Shown here in pieces: positions 45,788-55,296 of a stretch of DNA of 64,000 bases. The stretch is from positions 8,050,023-8,114,022 of the forward strand of contig KK106981.1 of the NCBI GenBank assembly GCA_000611775.1. Reading direction: 5' to 3'. This stretch comes from Umbilicaria muhlenbergii. Taxonomy: Eukaryota > Ascomycota > Lecanoromycetes > Umbilicariales > Umbilicariaceae. Position numbers and translations under genes: made by a program. Below the pieces are notes generated by a model that made no database searches, was not told the DNA's origin, and worked only from the letters and a program-made list of their open reading frames with translations. Position 1 is the first letter of the stretch; each line of letters starts with the position of its first letter.

Positions 45788-47063
45788 TCAATGCGCCACC
45801 TCCACCAGCCGGACGACATGTTCAATCTTCGAGAAGTCCACCTGCAAGATCTCATGATGGGGGCAGGCGAGCTCATTCCGGAGATAAGCCAACATGTCGT
45901 TCATGAGTCTATCGCGGATTGTACCGTCAGCGCAACATGGGCTTTCGCAATGTTTGACCAAACCGCTCAAGTTGTGGAAGCGGAGCGGACAGATCGGACA
46001 CTTGAACACTGGTAAGGGGACGTTGTGGCATTCGCTTCTGATGATGTGCTGGAAAACTTTGCCCCAGCTCCAAGAGACAGATTTGCAGTTCGTGCAGGCC
46101 CATGGTCCGCCGTGTATGTCTTCTTTCGACGGAAGGACGCTGCGTTTCGTGCCATAGAGTAAGATTCCATGACTGGGGCGAATATAATGGTGTGACTCGC
46201 GGTAGTGTACGGCGAGGTAGTTTACCGCTTGTGGTGTCCATCTTGAAGGACATTTTCCGCTCTCCAGGTGTTCGATCATTTCAGAAGCAAGCCCAAAGGA
46301 GTGGTCCCCGCCACATGCGAAACATGGTAGATCTGGAGGTTCGATATATTGAAGCTGTTGCTGGGTGGCTCGATGCGGTAGATGAAAAGCTTGCTGCGGT
46401 TGGTGAATAAGGAGGTGCTATTAACGGTCAGATACAGCTGGGAATGTGTAGAAAGTAGGACCGTAAGCATACCTCGCGGAGGTCGGCTCCGTCTCGGCAG
46501 TTGTACTCGCACTCGAAGCAGAAGGTAAATGCATGTTTCTCGGACGTCTTGAAATGGTTCCGCAGGTCCTCCGCTGTCCCAAAATGTAGAGTGCACGCCT
46601 CGCAAAACCGGTGAACCTCTAGCGTATGCACTTGCAGAGCGAATAGGTCATCGAAATGAGTAACGCAGAGACTGCAATACGTATCACGATGGTCGTCCAG
46701 CCAGTGCTTGCGCAGCCTTTCCGAAGTACCGAAGTCTGTTGTTTGAACACACCATTCGCAAATGGCGTGTAGCTCCGGGTCCCTCATATGGTCCCACCGC
46801 TCTGATTTGGTATGGAAATGCACGTTGCACTTCCGGCACCATGTGTGAAGCGATTCGTCATCCCAATGGTTGTGCAGTGCATTGAGGGAATTGAATTTAC
46901 TGTCACAAGGTATACAGTCGACAGGTTCAGGCCGACTTCTAGGAACTAAGGTCAGATATTGGCAGCGTTGCGCTAGGAAGGGAAGCTTGTACCTTAGTAG
47001 CCCTTCGCCAGCCCCTAGTCCATTAGCTAGCACATATGTTTCGTTAATAGGGGTGAAAGCCAT
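45788..47063 (-). CDS. Multi-C2H2 zinc-finger protein, copy 1
   Basis: Exon 47063-46473 joins 46417-45788 (55-bp intron, phase 0), giving 406 aa. Successive CxxC...H...H units: CIPCDSKFNSLNALHNHW, CRKCNVHFHTKSERWDHM, CEWC...LRKHWLDDH, CSLCVTHFDDLFALQVH, CEACTLHFGTAEDLRNHF and CFECEYNC. A second region carries CFACGGDHSFG...MIEHLESGKC, then CTNCKSV and CPICPLRFHNLSGLVKH. Repeated short C2H2 fingers of this sort occur in a large group of uncharacterised fungal proteins; DNA or RNA binding is possible. The neighbour at 47380-48235 has the same two-part plan, so the pair is a tandem duplication. Confidence 0.82.
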
Positions 47064-47379
47064 CGATAGCAGTAAAGTAGGCTTAGCCTACAAAGAGTGA
47101 CAGTGACTAGCTGAAGCACTATAGACGGATGGAAGCTCCTTGTGGTATCCCTTGTTGTGTATTTTAGAGAGTGGGTATCAAGCAATCGTTAACGTACATT
47201 TTGAGAACGGTTGAAGAAAGAACGACTCGGAGATGTTTGCAAGATGGTAACATTTATGCGGAAAGAGCGGTTACAGCAACCCACACAATACAGTCAGAGC
47301 CACTCACAGTAGGGTGGTTGAAAGAAGTCCAAGATGTCGCATCAGAGTGTAACATGCTCCGTGGCTCCCCTCGCCAGGC
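47064..47379. other. Spacer between two C2H2 genes
   Basis: About 316 bp between the stop of copy 2 and the start of copy 1, on the same strand; it must hold a terminator and a promoter. No element recognised. Confidence 0.4.
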
Positions 47380-48235
47380 TCATACTCTGAGGAACAGAAA
47401 ATGCAGCAGCTTGCCAATGCTTCCAGATCCTTCGTGCATGCCCTCGTTACATGCATAGCTTTCTACATGTTGAAGGAGGCCACTAAGCACAGAGAATCGG
47501 ACGTCACAGCCCGGACACTTATATGCGTGACGGTCGTGGATGGGAGAATTAACATGCTGCTGCATTCCTGCTTCGGTATCGAACACTCTTTGGCAGTTGC
47601 CATCGTTGCACACCCAATCTCCCATGTACAGCCTGTATCTCCCACCCGCACGTTCCTGAGATCGACAGCCCCCCCGAAGGAAGTCGCGGAGGCCCTCCAC
47701 AACATACTTCTTGGACTGGAAGCACATCTCAGCATACTGATCAAGGTCTTCCATCGTGGTCGAGCAATTGTCGGATTCCAAATGGATGAGCATGGCGGAG
47801 TATGTAGCGAACATTTGTCTCTTCCCACATCCGAAGCAGGCTATATTCCGCGGAAGGTATGTTCGAGAATGCTAAATTATGATTAGATTGTATTGAGCGT
47901 ACATGATAAGATGAAGTTTCTCATTAGGAAAGCTTACACTCCGCAGATTGGCCTCGGTGTCAAAGTCACGGTAGCAGACATCACACCGATGATGGTTCGG
48001 ACTGCTGCTATAGTGATCATCGAGCGCAGCCTCAGTTTCGTAATCCAGTTGGCAGTCCATGCATGCCCAGTGTGTGCTGGAGGCTCTCTTGTGGGCTACC
48101 AACGCTGCCCGATTTTTGAAATGTCTTTCATGTCGCTGGCACCAGGCATGGGAGTTGGAGTATATCCAATGTTTGTGCAGATCTTCTTGGCTCTTGAACT
48201 CCCGCTCACAGGCATCGCAATAGTCTTCGTAGAAG
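47380..48235 (-). CDS. Multi-C2H2 zinc-finger protein, copy 2, 5' end unresolved
   Basis: Two exons are clear: about 48235-47938 and 47871-47380 (66-bp intron, phase 0). The first encodes FYEDYCDACEREFKSQEDLH, CQRHERHFKNRAALVAH, CMDCQLDYETEAALDDHY and CDVCYRDFDTEANLRS; the second starts HSRTYLPRNIACFGCGKR...LIHLESDNC, then CNDGNCQRVFDTEAGMQQHV and CPGCDVRFSVLSGLLQHV. The order matches copy 1 part by part. Upstream of 48235 the frame meets a stop, so an earlier exon must exist; a candidate starts with ATG 48421 and ends at the donor near 48309, but the junction could not be fixed. Without it the gene would lack a start codon and might be 5'-truncated. Confidence 0.68.
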
Positions 48236-49290
48236 CTTCCAGGAAGGAACCGTCAGTGTTGTGTCACCGTTTGTACAGCACGTGCCAGGATACCTACTAC
48301 GGCATACTTGAATTCCAACGAGACGAATTGAAGACAATCGAATCAACTGCAGGTCAGATATGCCGCACAGACTCAACGTACACTTGGAGAATGTGAAAAG
48401 GAGCAATGGTGTTACTCTCATACAGTACTCTAGGTGAGAGTCGTGAGGTACAGGTCTCTGGTTGGAAGTAAAGGGGCGGGGCTATCGGTTACCGGTTATC
48501 CGCTCTCCGGCTCATCGGCCATCATACATGTATGAAAGGCAAAGGCCGTAGCGGGAGCGCTAAGGTGTTGCCGCTTCCCCACGTGTCTTGGCGGGTTTCA
48601 AGTGCACCAGGTTTCAGAACTGTTCTCCGAATAGAGAATAGATAGAAGATCAATAACAGACAAATAAAAGTTGAATAGAAAGGCCAAAATAACTCTGAAC
48701 AAGAGTAGATTGAAAGAAGGGGAAAAGAGATTTATAACACGAGAGAACAAAAAAAGTTATGATGTAGGAATGAAAAAGAACAGAAAGAATTGGAAACAAA
48801 AAAGTAATACTACTTGAATGAGTCGAAGTATAATAGAACGAGTACAGACATGTTACAACAACAGAAACCAGCCCTGAAGAAATGACACTGACGTCTGAGT
48901 CTTCAGGTTCTAGCATTGATGTCTGCTCTCAAGGTTAACTGTTTAGGCTAAGAGTCTCCAAATGCTACAGCCCTGGAGTCAGCTTCGGTCTCAAAGGCGG
49001 CTGACGATTGGGGATTTGCTCCCTTCCGTTGCATATCCCGGAGCGCAACCATACCAAAGGTTGTTGCGTCCACCGCGGTCTCGACAGAGGGAAGAGAATT
49101 TTGCTGAGCGCAAAGACTTAGAATAAGCATGCAGTTCTGGAGATATCGCAATGGCCTACTTACTTCACGTACAGTCCTGGCGAGCGAGATCGCACCAGCA
49201 AACAACTGTCTCATAAGATCAAACGTTCCCCAAAAAGTCGTCAAATTCTATTGCTCTACCTCTACCATCTAACCCCCCCATCACCACCGC
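48236..49290. other. Intergenic; A-rich low-complexity stretch
   Basis: Possibly includes the first exon of C2H2 copy 2 (48310-48421). From 48640 to 48850 the plus strand is A/G-rich with many GAA and AAAG units and no coding sense. The rest has no recognised feature. Confidence 0.4.
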
Positions 49291-50466
49291 TCAAGCCCCT
49301 ACAGCCTGCAAACTCTTAACCGTATCCACAATCGACTCCTTGAGCGACCTAAACTCAATCCCCAGCACCTCCACAGTCCTCTTGTTATTAAGCCTGTAAA
49401 TCTCCGCCGGCATTTCTCCGCCCTTGGTATCCTTACCCGGTAGCTTACTTTCCAAATCCGGGAAGGCATCACGGACAATCTCCACAATCTCTTTGTTACT
49501 AAAGTAACCTGCCGTGATGAAAAACCGTTTATTCGCCGCCTCTGGATGCTCCGCCGCCTTAACGTGAGCGAGAGCCAAGTCCCGAACGTCGACCCATATG
49601 AACGTACCAGTGGGCGGGATCTCGTCCTTTGATTTGCCGGTGATGATATCTCTGATTCTTTGGTTCGACGTGTTCAAGGCTTCCAGCGAGTTCAGGTAGT
49701 GCACGATTGGGCCTAGAACCAAGGGAGGACACATCGTAGCGAGGGTGAAGTTGGGTTTCTCCTTCTCGACAAATTCCCAAGCGGCCTTCTCGGCGAAGGT
49801 TTTGCTGGCACGGTATCCGTTGACGGGGTTTTCAATCGCCTCCTCTTCTGTGATGGGGTTCCAGTCGGCTTCGGAGTAGGTGTGGCCGGGCCAGTTGCCC
49901 TTACTGCCATCAACTATGGAGGCGAAGGATGACGTAATTACCTGCATGTATTAACAGAGCTTCTCGGGCAAGGATGTCATAGAATCTTACCACCCGCTTG
50001 ACTGTAGGAGCGCTCTTCTTGACGGCTTTCAAAATGCCTGTTGTACCAATAACGGCCGGGTCTAGCAGGTCTTTCTTGACATCTGTGACATTGAAGTGGA
50101 AGGGCGAGGCGGTGTGGATGACGACTTCGAATGGAGGATCGGACTTGACCGCTTCGTCGAAGGCGCCCTCCTTCGCAATGTCTTCGACGAACGCAAAGTC
50201 AAGCTTATCATTTGGAGTGTCAGGGTGCGCTTCCTTGATCTTCCGCGCCTTTTCCTCCGAACGGACAGTTGTTACAACAGAATGGCGTTGGGGAGGTTAG
50301 CTTGAGGATACTATGCATAGTATGGGGACCTCGCTCACCCATGTTTTAGTAGAATATCAAGAACATGCGCAGCGATAAAGCCACTGCCACCTATGTGTAG
50401 CATCAGTATAATGTCGTTGAGACACGGGGGGCAGACGCTTGTACCTGTGAGAAGGACTCGAGTCAT
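49291..50466 (-). CDS. NADPH-dependent aldehyde/ketone reductase (extended SDR, GRE2/CAD-like)
   Basis: Exons 50466-50445, 50390-50339, 50285-49991 and 49941-49291 give 339 aa. The split Rossmann motif reads VLLTG-GSGFIAAHVLDILLKHG, followed by HSVVTTVRSEEKA; VIHTASPFHF and the catalytic VITSSFASI and NGYRASKTFAEKAAWEF (YxxxK) complete the extended SDR signature. Members of the GRE2/dihydroflavonol reductase group reduce aldehydes and ketones such as methylglyoxal with NADPH. Oddity: intron 50286-50338 starts with GTGAGC and has a good branch point (GCTAACC), but the frame and the conserved HGHSVVTTV need it to end in CG instead of AG. This may be a lost acceptor, a sequence error or a rare splice site, so the gene could be inactive. 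Confidence 0.88.
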
Positions 50467-50820
50467 CTTGTTTGGAGAGGCTGATTTGGGATTGGGATTG
50501 ACGGTGTTCAAATAGAGGATCAGATGAGAATCAATAATGAGTGAGGCCTGAGGAGCCCGATGTTTTCTAATCTCTAATCTGCCCCACTGTGCTGGCGACT
50601 TATCGGGCCGGGCACCGACGTCATCCCGCAGATGATCTCGGCGCACACTAGCCCGAGGCTCGAGGTCTTGGCAGGTACGTGGCGGGGTTCAAAAGACATC
50701 ATATTCATGATAGAAACGAGATCAGTTGAGGTACGGTAAAACTCGAAAGCATTCTTGGGTAAGGTAGTCTTGCTCGACCCAGTAAAAGGCTATCCAGATA
50801 CAGGACGAATAGCATATATT
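50467..50820. other. Intergenic between reductase and DUF1989 gene
   Basis: About 350 bp. It holds the reductase promoter and the 3' UTR of the next minus-strand gene. No element recognised. Confidence 0.35.
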
Positions 50821-51792
50821 TTACTGCTTCTTAAAGGTAGGCAAGGTAAACCCATGGAGTCCTTTGTATTCGGGAGGCGTGGGAGGCCTCCAGCCCTCGA
50901 GGATAGTTGGGTCAGTAATCTTATACACGCCCACTCCTAACGGCCGACAGCAATCCAGCATATCAACAGCTCCTCCGCCCTCGCCCCAGCCCCAAGCAGA
51001 AAGATCTCCACCAGGGCAGGTTGACAGAGCGCAAAGAATATCCATTTCAGCGAAGAACTCAAAGAAATCGCCTGGTTTCGCCGGGCAAGGTTCCCTTTAG
51101 AATCTGTTAGCCCGTGATGGATATTGGTGGAAATGCGGCGGCTTACATGAAATACTGTCCATCCTTGTTCAACCCCGTGACTTGAAATACATTTAGCACG
51201 TCGTGCACATCGGATTCAGCCAACCCCCATGGCATCACTGCTCGTGTTAGATTCGAATGGCAATGATAGTCGAAGTCGTCTCCAGTAAGCATTTTGTTGA
51301 CTGCATCTTCTGGTTAGTCACGTGAGCCGAGGGTCTTCGCTGCGTGAGCCTACCGTAAGGATCGCATCGAGTACCCAGAAGGTCATGCACTCTTCCCCCC
51401 ACGCTATCGACGCCGTAGTTCGCAAGCGAATCCGCGGTGATGGTAACCAAGGGTCTCAAGTACGGTAAGCATGACCATAGCCTATCAAAGACAGTCACGT
51501 GAGATCTATGCAGCTGGCGGGTACGTGCAGCCCAGAAGCGCTCGCGGGGGTTATGTAGGGACCAGATATTGAGATCGCCAACCTGAGGACCCTCTGGTGT
51601 CGAGATTCGGCAGATATGGCCAGCAGGAACAGTCCAAGCGCGGCCCGACCGGACCGGAAGGATGAATGAGTTTATCAATTCTCTTGATGTCGTTGCCCCA
51701 ATTTTTGTATATAGTTCCTGGTTGGCATGAAGCGGCGAATTCTCCGTTGCTTGATAGGCCGGGGCGGGCACCCTGTGAGGCTCTGCCAGCAT
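50821..51792 (-). CDS. DUF1989 (urea carboxylase-associated type) protein
   Basis: Exons 51792-51354, 51300-51147 and 51094-50821 give 288 aa in phase. Recognisable parts: the start of the fold at RSGRAWTVPAGHICRISTPEG, VGDLNIWSLHNPRERFW, RQLHRSHVTVFDRLWS, TITADSLANYGV, CDPY-VNKMLTG, YHCHSNLTRAVMPWGL, VHDVLNVF and the closing KPGDFFEFFAEMDILCALST-CPGGDLSAW. His/Asp/Cys-rich motifs are conserved in the family. In bacteria DUF1989 proteins sit next to urea carboxylase or amino-acid permeases and may process guanidine- or urea-type compounds; in fungi the role is unclear. The divergent neighbour is an amino-acid permease, about 540 bp away, which fits a shared nitrogen-use role. Confidence 0.85.
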
Positions 51793-52334
51793 AATTGGGA
51801 ACTCTTCGTTTGAGTGGATTGGGTTTCAACCTGAGATTCTTACGCAGGTCGAGACGCTTTAGCTCCACTTTCAGCTTATTTGGTGGCGGTGGAGATAATG
51901 CACTGAATGAAGCCACCTGGCTCTATGCCTCGGAGCTCTCCAAACGCGCCAGTCGGAGGAATTCTTGCTCTCGCTAAAGCGCACACCTTTTGCCAGATGG
52001 ATTTGTTGTTATCAGATGGAGGATTGCAGTAAAGGCGATCACTTAGCCTCAAGCTAAGATATGCCAATTAACGGATTGACCTTCAGGCTCCTGCCGTTAA
52101 GCTACCTTACTAGTAGCGCAAAGCCCCTGGACGAAAGGGCGCCACGTCATTCGAGGAAGATCTCGCAGACCTCGCTATCGGGAACGACCCCACAGATTGG
52201 GCTTGGCTGTGGGCTTGTGACCGTGCAACCCACAAGCAACTGCAGATCTGACCTCTTATCTGGAAGCCGTATAAGATGCGGTCACTGTCTTCTGCCTTTC
52301 AGGATGTTGCACTTTTACTACACCATCTCACACC
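51793..52334. promoter_or_regulatory. Divergent promoter region, DUF1989 and permease genes
   Basis: About 540 bp between two start codons. TATCGGG and several GATC or GAT-containing sequences occur, some of the sort GATA factors bind (TATCTG near 52258, GATAAG on the opposite strand), but such sites are frequent by chance. Confidence 0.35.
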
Positions 52335-54142
52335 ATGTTCGGCAGCGGGAAACGCGCTACGGATACGAACCAAGTACGAGTAGAGAGGGGCAGCGATGCG
52401 GACAGAGAGAAACATGACGACGAGTTTGCGGTTATTGAGGCTACGGAAAGTGGCAATTCGCACTATGGGACAACCAAACGCGCACTAAAAAGCCGCCATA
52501 TTCAATTGATTGCTTTGGGTGGTTGTATTGGTACCGGTCTCTTCGTTGGGACAGGGTCGACGGTATGGTTCTGCGCTTGCCAATGTTAAAGGGCTTCAAG
52601 GCCTAACGAATCTTTAGTTATCGACGGTCGGCCCCGCGCCACTGTTCATGGCGTTCGTGGTTATCTCTGGAGTGGTTTGGTCGGTGATGAACTCTCTGGC
52701 CGAGATGACCTCCTACCTGCCAGTGCAAGGAGTCTCAGTTCCCTACTACCTTAACCGCTTTTTTGAGCCAAGTCTGGCCTTCGCTGCCGGCTGGAACTAC
52801 TGGTACAGCTATGCTATGCTGGTAGCCGCCGAAGTCTCAGCGGCCTCCGTGGTCATTCAGTATTGGACTACGTCCGTGCCTGTGGCTGTATGGATCACAA
52901 TCATTCTCGTGGTTATAGTTTGCTTGAACACCTTCGTTGTAAGCTGGTATGGGGAGTCTGAGTTTTGGTTCGCTTCTATCAAGATCATCGCTATACTTGG
53001 ACTGATTATCCTGGGTGTTGTTCTTTTCTTTGGCGGTGGACCGAACCATGACCGCCTAGGCTTCAGGTATTGGAAGAATCCCCCAGGGGCATTTAAAAGC
53101 TATGCTGCGCCCGGCAACACTGGGAAGTTTCTGGCCTTTTGGACGGCTCTCGTCCGATCAGGTTTTGCTTTCGTATTATCCCCCGAACTTGTTACCATTG
53201 CGGCTGGAGAAACAGAGGCACCCCGAAGGAACATTCCGAAGGCCGGCCGCCGGTTCATCTATCGTCTTATTGTGTTCTATATTCTAGGTACACTGGTGAT
53301 CTCTGTGATTGTTTCCTCGGACGATCCAGACCTCCTCAAAGCTGTTAGCTCAGGCAAGACCAACGCAGGTGCCAGTCCTTTTGTACTGGGAATCCAAAGG
53401 GCTGGAATACCAGTCCTGAATCACATCATCAACGGAGTGATTCTGACATCGGCTTGGAGCGCTGGGAGTTCGTTCTTGTTTGCCGGCAGCCGGTCGTTGT
53501 ACTCACTCGCCATCACAAATCAAGCACCAAAGATCTTTCGTACCTGCAATAAGAATGGCGTACCGTACGTGGCTGTCATGTTCACCGCAGCCCTGGCCTG
53601 CCTTGTATACTTGAGTGTGTCTGCTGGCAGTGCATCAGTGTTTACCTGGTTTCTGAACCTTACAACGATCTCTGGATTTATTGCATGGATAGTTCTATTC
53701 ATGGGGTACCTCGTAAGCTTCACCTCTCATCTAATGGAACACGTCCACGTCTAAGCTAACATCGATTGCCCAATGTTAGCGTTTCCGAAAAGCTCTAATC
53801 TACCACAACATGCTAGATGCAAGACCCTACAAGACGCCGCTACAACCATACTCGACCTGGGCGACTCTTGTCCTACTAGTCCTCCTTTGCTTGACGAATG
53901 GATTTCAGGTCTTCTTTCCTGGGAAATTCTCCGCGGCGAGTTTCCTCGCAGCTTATATAACGCTACCAATCTTCGTGGTTCTGTACTTAGGGCACAAAAT
54001 ATGGTTCCGGACCCCATGGGTCTACCCTATATCGAAGGTGGATATTTTCAGTGGTAAAGATGAGGCAGATCGCCTAGAGGAAGAGGATATACCCCCAGTG
54101 CCGAAGAATGTCTTCGAGAAGGTGTGGTTCTGGATTGCCTGA
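52335..54142 (+). CDS. Amino-acid permease (APC superfamily, YAT type)
   Basis: Exons 52335-52562, 52618-53712 and 53780-54142 give 561 aa, the usual size of fungal amino-acid permeases. The first membrane span carries the signature HIQLIALGGCIGTGLFVGTG; later spans include GVVWSVMNSLAEMTSYLP, FAAGWNYWYSYAMLVAAEVSA, IIAILGLIILGVVLFFGGG and SGFAFVLSPELVTIAAGETEAPRRNIPKA (quoted in parts). About twelve spans in total. The C-terminus is acidic (DEADRLEEEDIPP) and ends FEKVWFWIA, as in the plasma-membrane proton-coupled permeases. Second intron 53713-53779 is required to reach the last two spans. Substrate not predictable from sequence. Confidence 0.95.
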
Positions 54143-54306
54143 GGTTTTCTAAACCCAGGTGCTTCAACTGTGTACGACAGTAGTGCAAGCGAAATTGAAT
54201 TCATTGTGCAGCTGCACGTAATATAGTGTAACAGTGTCTTCATATAAGCAACTTTGTAGGAATACGTAGCACGAGTCATGAATATAAACACAGATTTTTA
54301 AATCAA
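54143..54306. other. 3' flank of permease gene
   Basis: Expected 3' UTR between the stop and the minisatellite. No distinct terminator signal identified. Confidence 0.3.
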
Positions 54307-54372
54307 TCATCTTCTATCAATCTTCTATTAGTCTTCTATTCATCTTCTATTCACCTTCTATCCTTCTTCCAT
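54307..54372 (+). repeat. 11-bp minisatellite, second locus
   Basis: Six units related to TCATCTTCTAT (TCATCTTCTAT, CAATCTTCTAT, TAGTCTTCTAT, TCATCTTCTAT, TCACCTTCTAT and a worn last unit). Same unit, same orientation to the preceding gene and similar distance from its stop as at 42350-42415. Confidence 0.85.
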
Positions 54373-55194
54373 GAAACGGAATTTTCGCTGATGTTGAGCT
54401 ATTATTTCAATTGTCAATTCTAATTACACTAATGAGTAAGTACTGTACTGCCTAGTTAAGCTGTGGAACTTTCTTAAGGAGGTCTGTCCCTGGATTCAGT
54501 AGCTAGATGGTCTATCGTCGATATATTGTTGTTCTGTACCATTGCTAGCTACTGCGGGCCTCTTCGGCGGGCGCTCAGCGCTAGTACAGGCAGCAGCGCG
54601 TTGTCTCATTCTCTTGCAAGTACCCGGGAGCAGCCAGCTACACCCCTTTCTACCCTCCTTCTGATCCTCTTTCACGTTCCTCCTGTCTCTACTCTGTCTT
54701 TGATCCTGTGATCTGACAGAGGCAGAACCCAAAGCGAATTCAGAGAAGACACCTGATTGAATTTTATAGAATCGACATATACTCTTACAGTCTTACGTCA
54801 AGCTGCTCAAAAATTCAATAGACATCTGATGTACAGAGTAACAAGATTCCTCTCTATCGCTTTCCAACAGCCAGTCTTCATTTCGCTGCTGGCAGTTAGC
54901 TCTGATAGCATCATGAAGGGCCCCCTAACCCTAAAGATACAGCGAATTAGAAGTAATAATCGCTTTACGCGTGAAAATACCACTATATTTACGGCGCCAG
55001 CCTGCACGCATCGAGTGCCAGGTTTCAGCATGTCGCACTGAGTAACCCAAATAGCCTAGCTTCGTAGCACACGATTGTATTCACCTGTTAAGGTCTTCTG
55101 ACATGAACAGCCACATCAATGTTTGATCTTTTCTGTCCTTTCTCTCTACAACCCGGGCTCCCTTCTGTTATACAACGTGCTTTAGACCATAACA
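54373..55194. other. Intergenic upstream of TOR
   Basis: About 800 bp. A minus-strand frame at 54496-54732 is basic and Arg/Gln-rich but has no start or domain support. The stretch from 55060 to 55194 is C/T-rich and likely the TOR promoter. Confidence 0.4.
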
Positions 55195-55296
55195 ATGGTT
55201 ACTTGGCTCTATAAGGCTGAAAATCGCCTATACCCGGCACTAACGCTTTCGGGACTACGGCAGTCTAGGACTACCACAGCTAGCTCCAGAGCCGCC

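Noticed and set aside
21446-54142. Secondary-metabolite gene cluster from the O-methyltransferase, reductase and permease
   Set aside because: The genes are spread over 30 kb among housekeeping genes, and there is no polyketide synthase, NRPS, terpene cyclase or cluster regulator.
54496-54732. Basic Arg/Gln-rich minus-strand frame upstream of TOR
   Set aside because: No start codon context or domain; composition alone is not enough, and it lies in a likely promoter or 3' flank.
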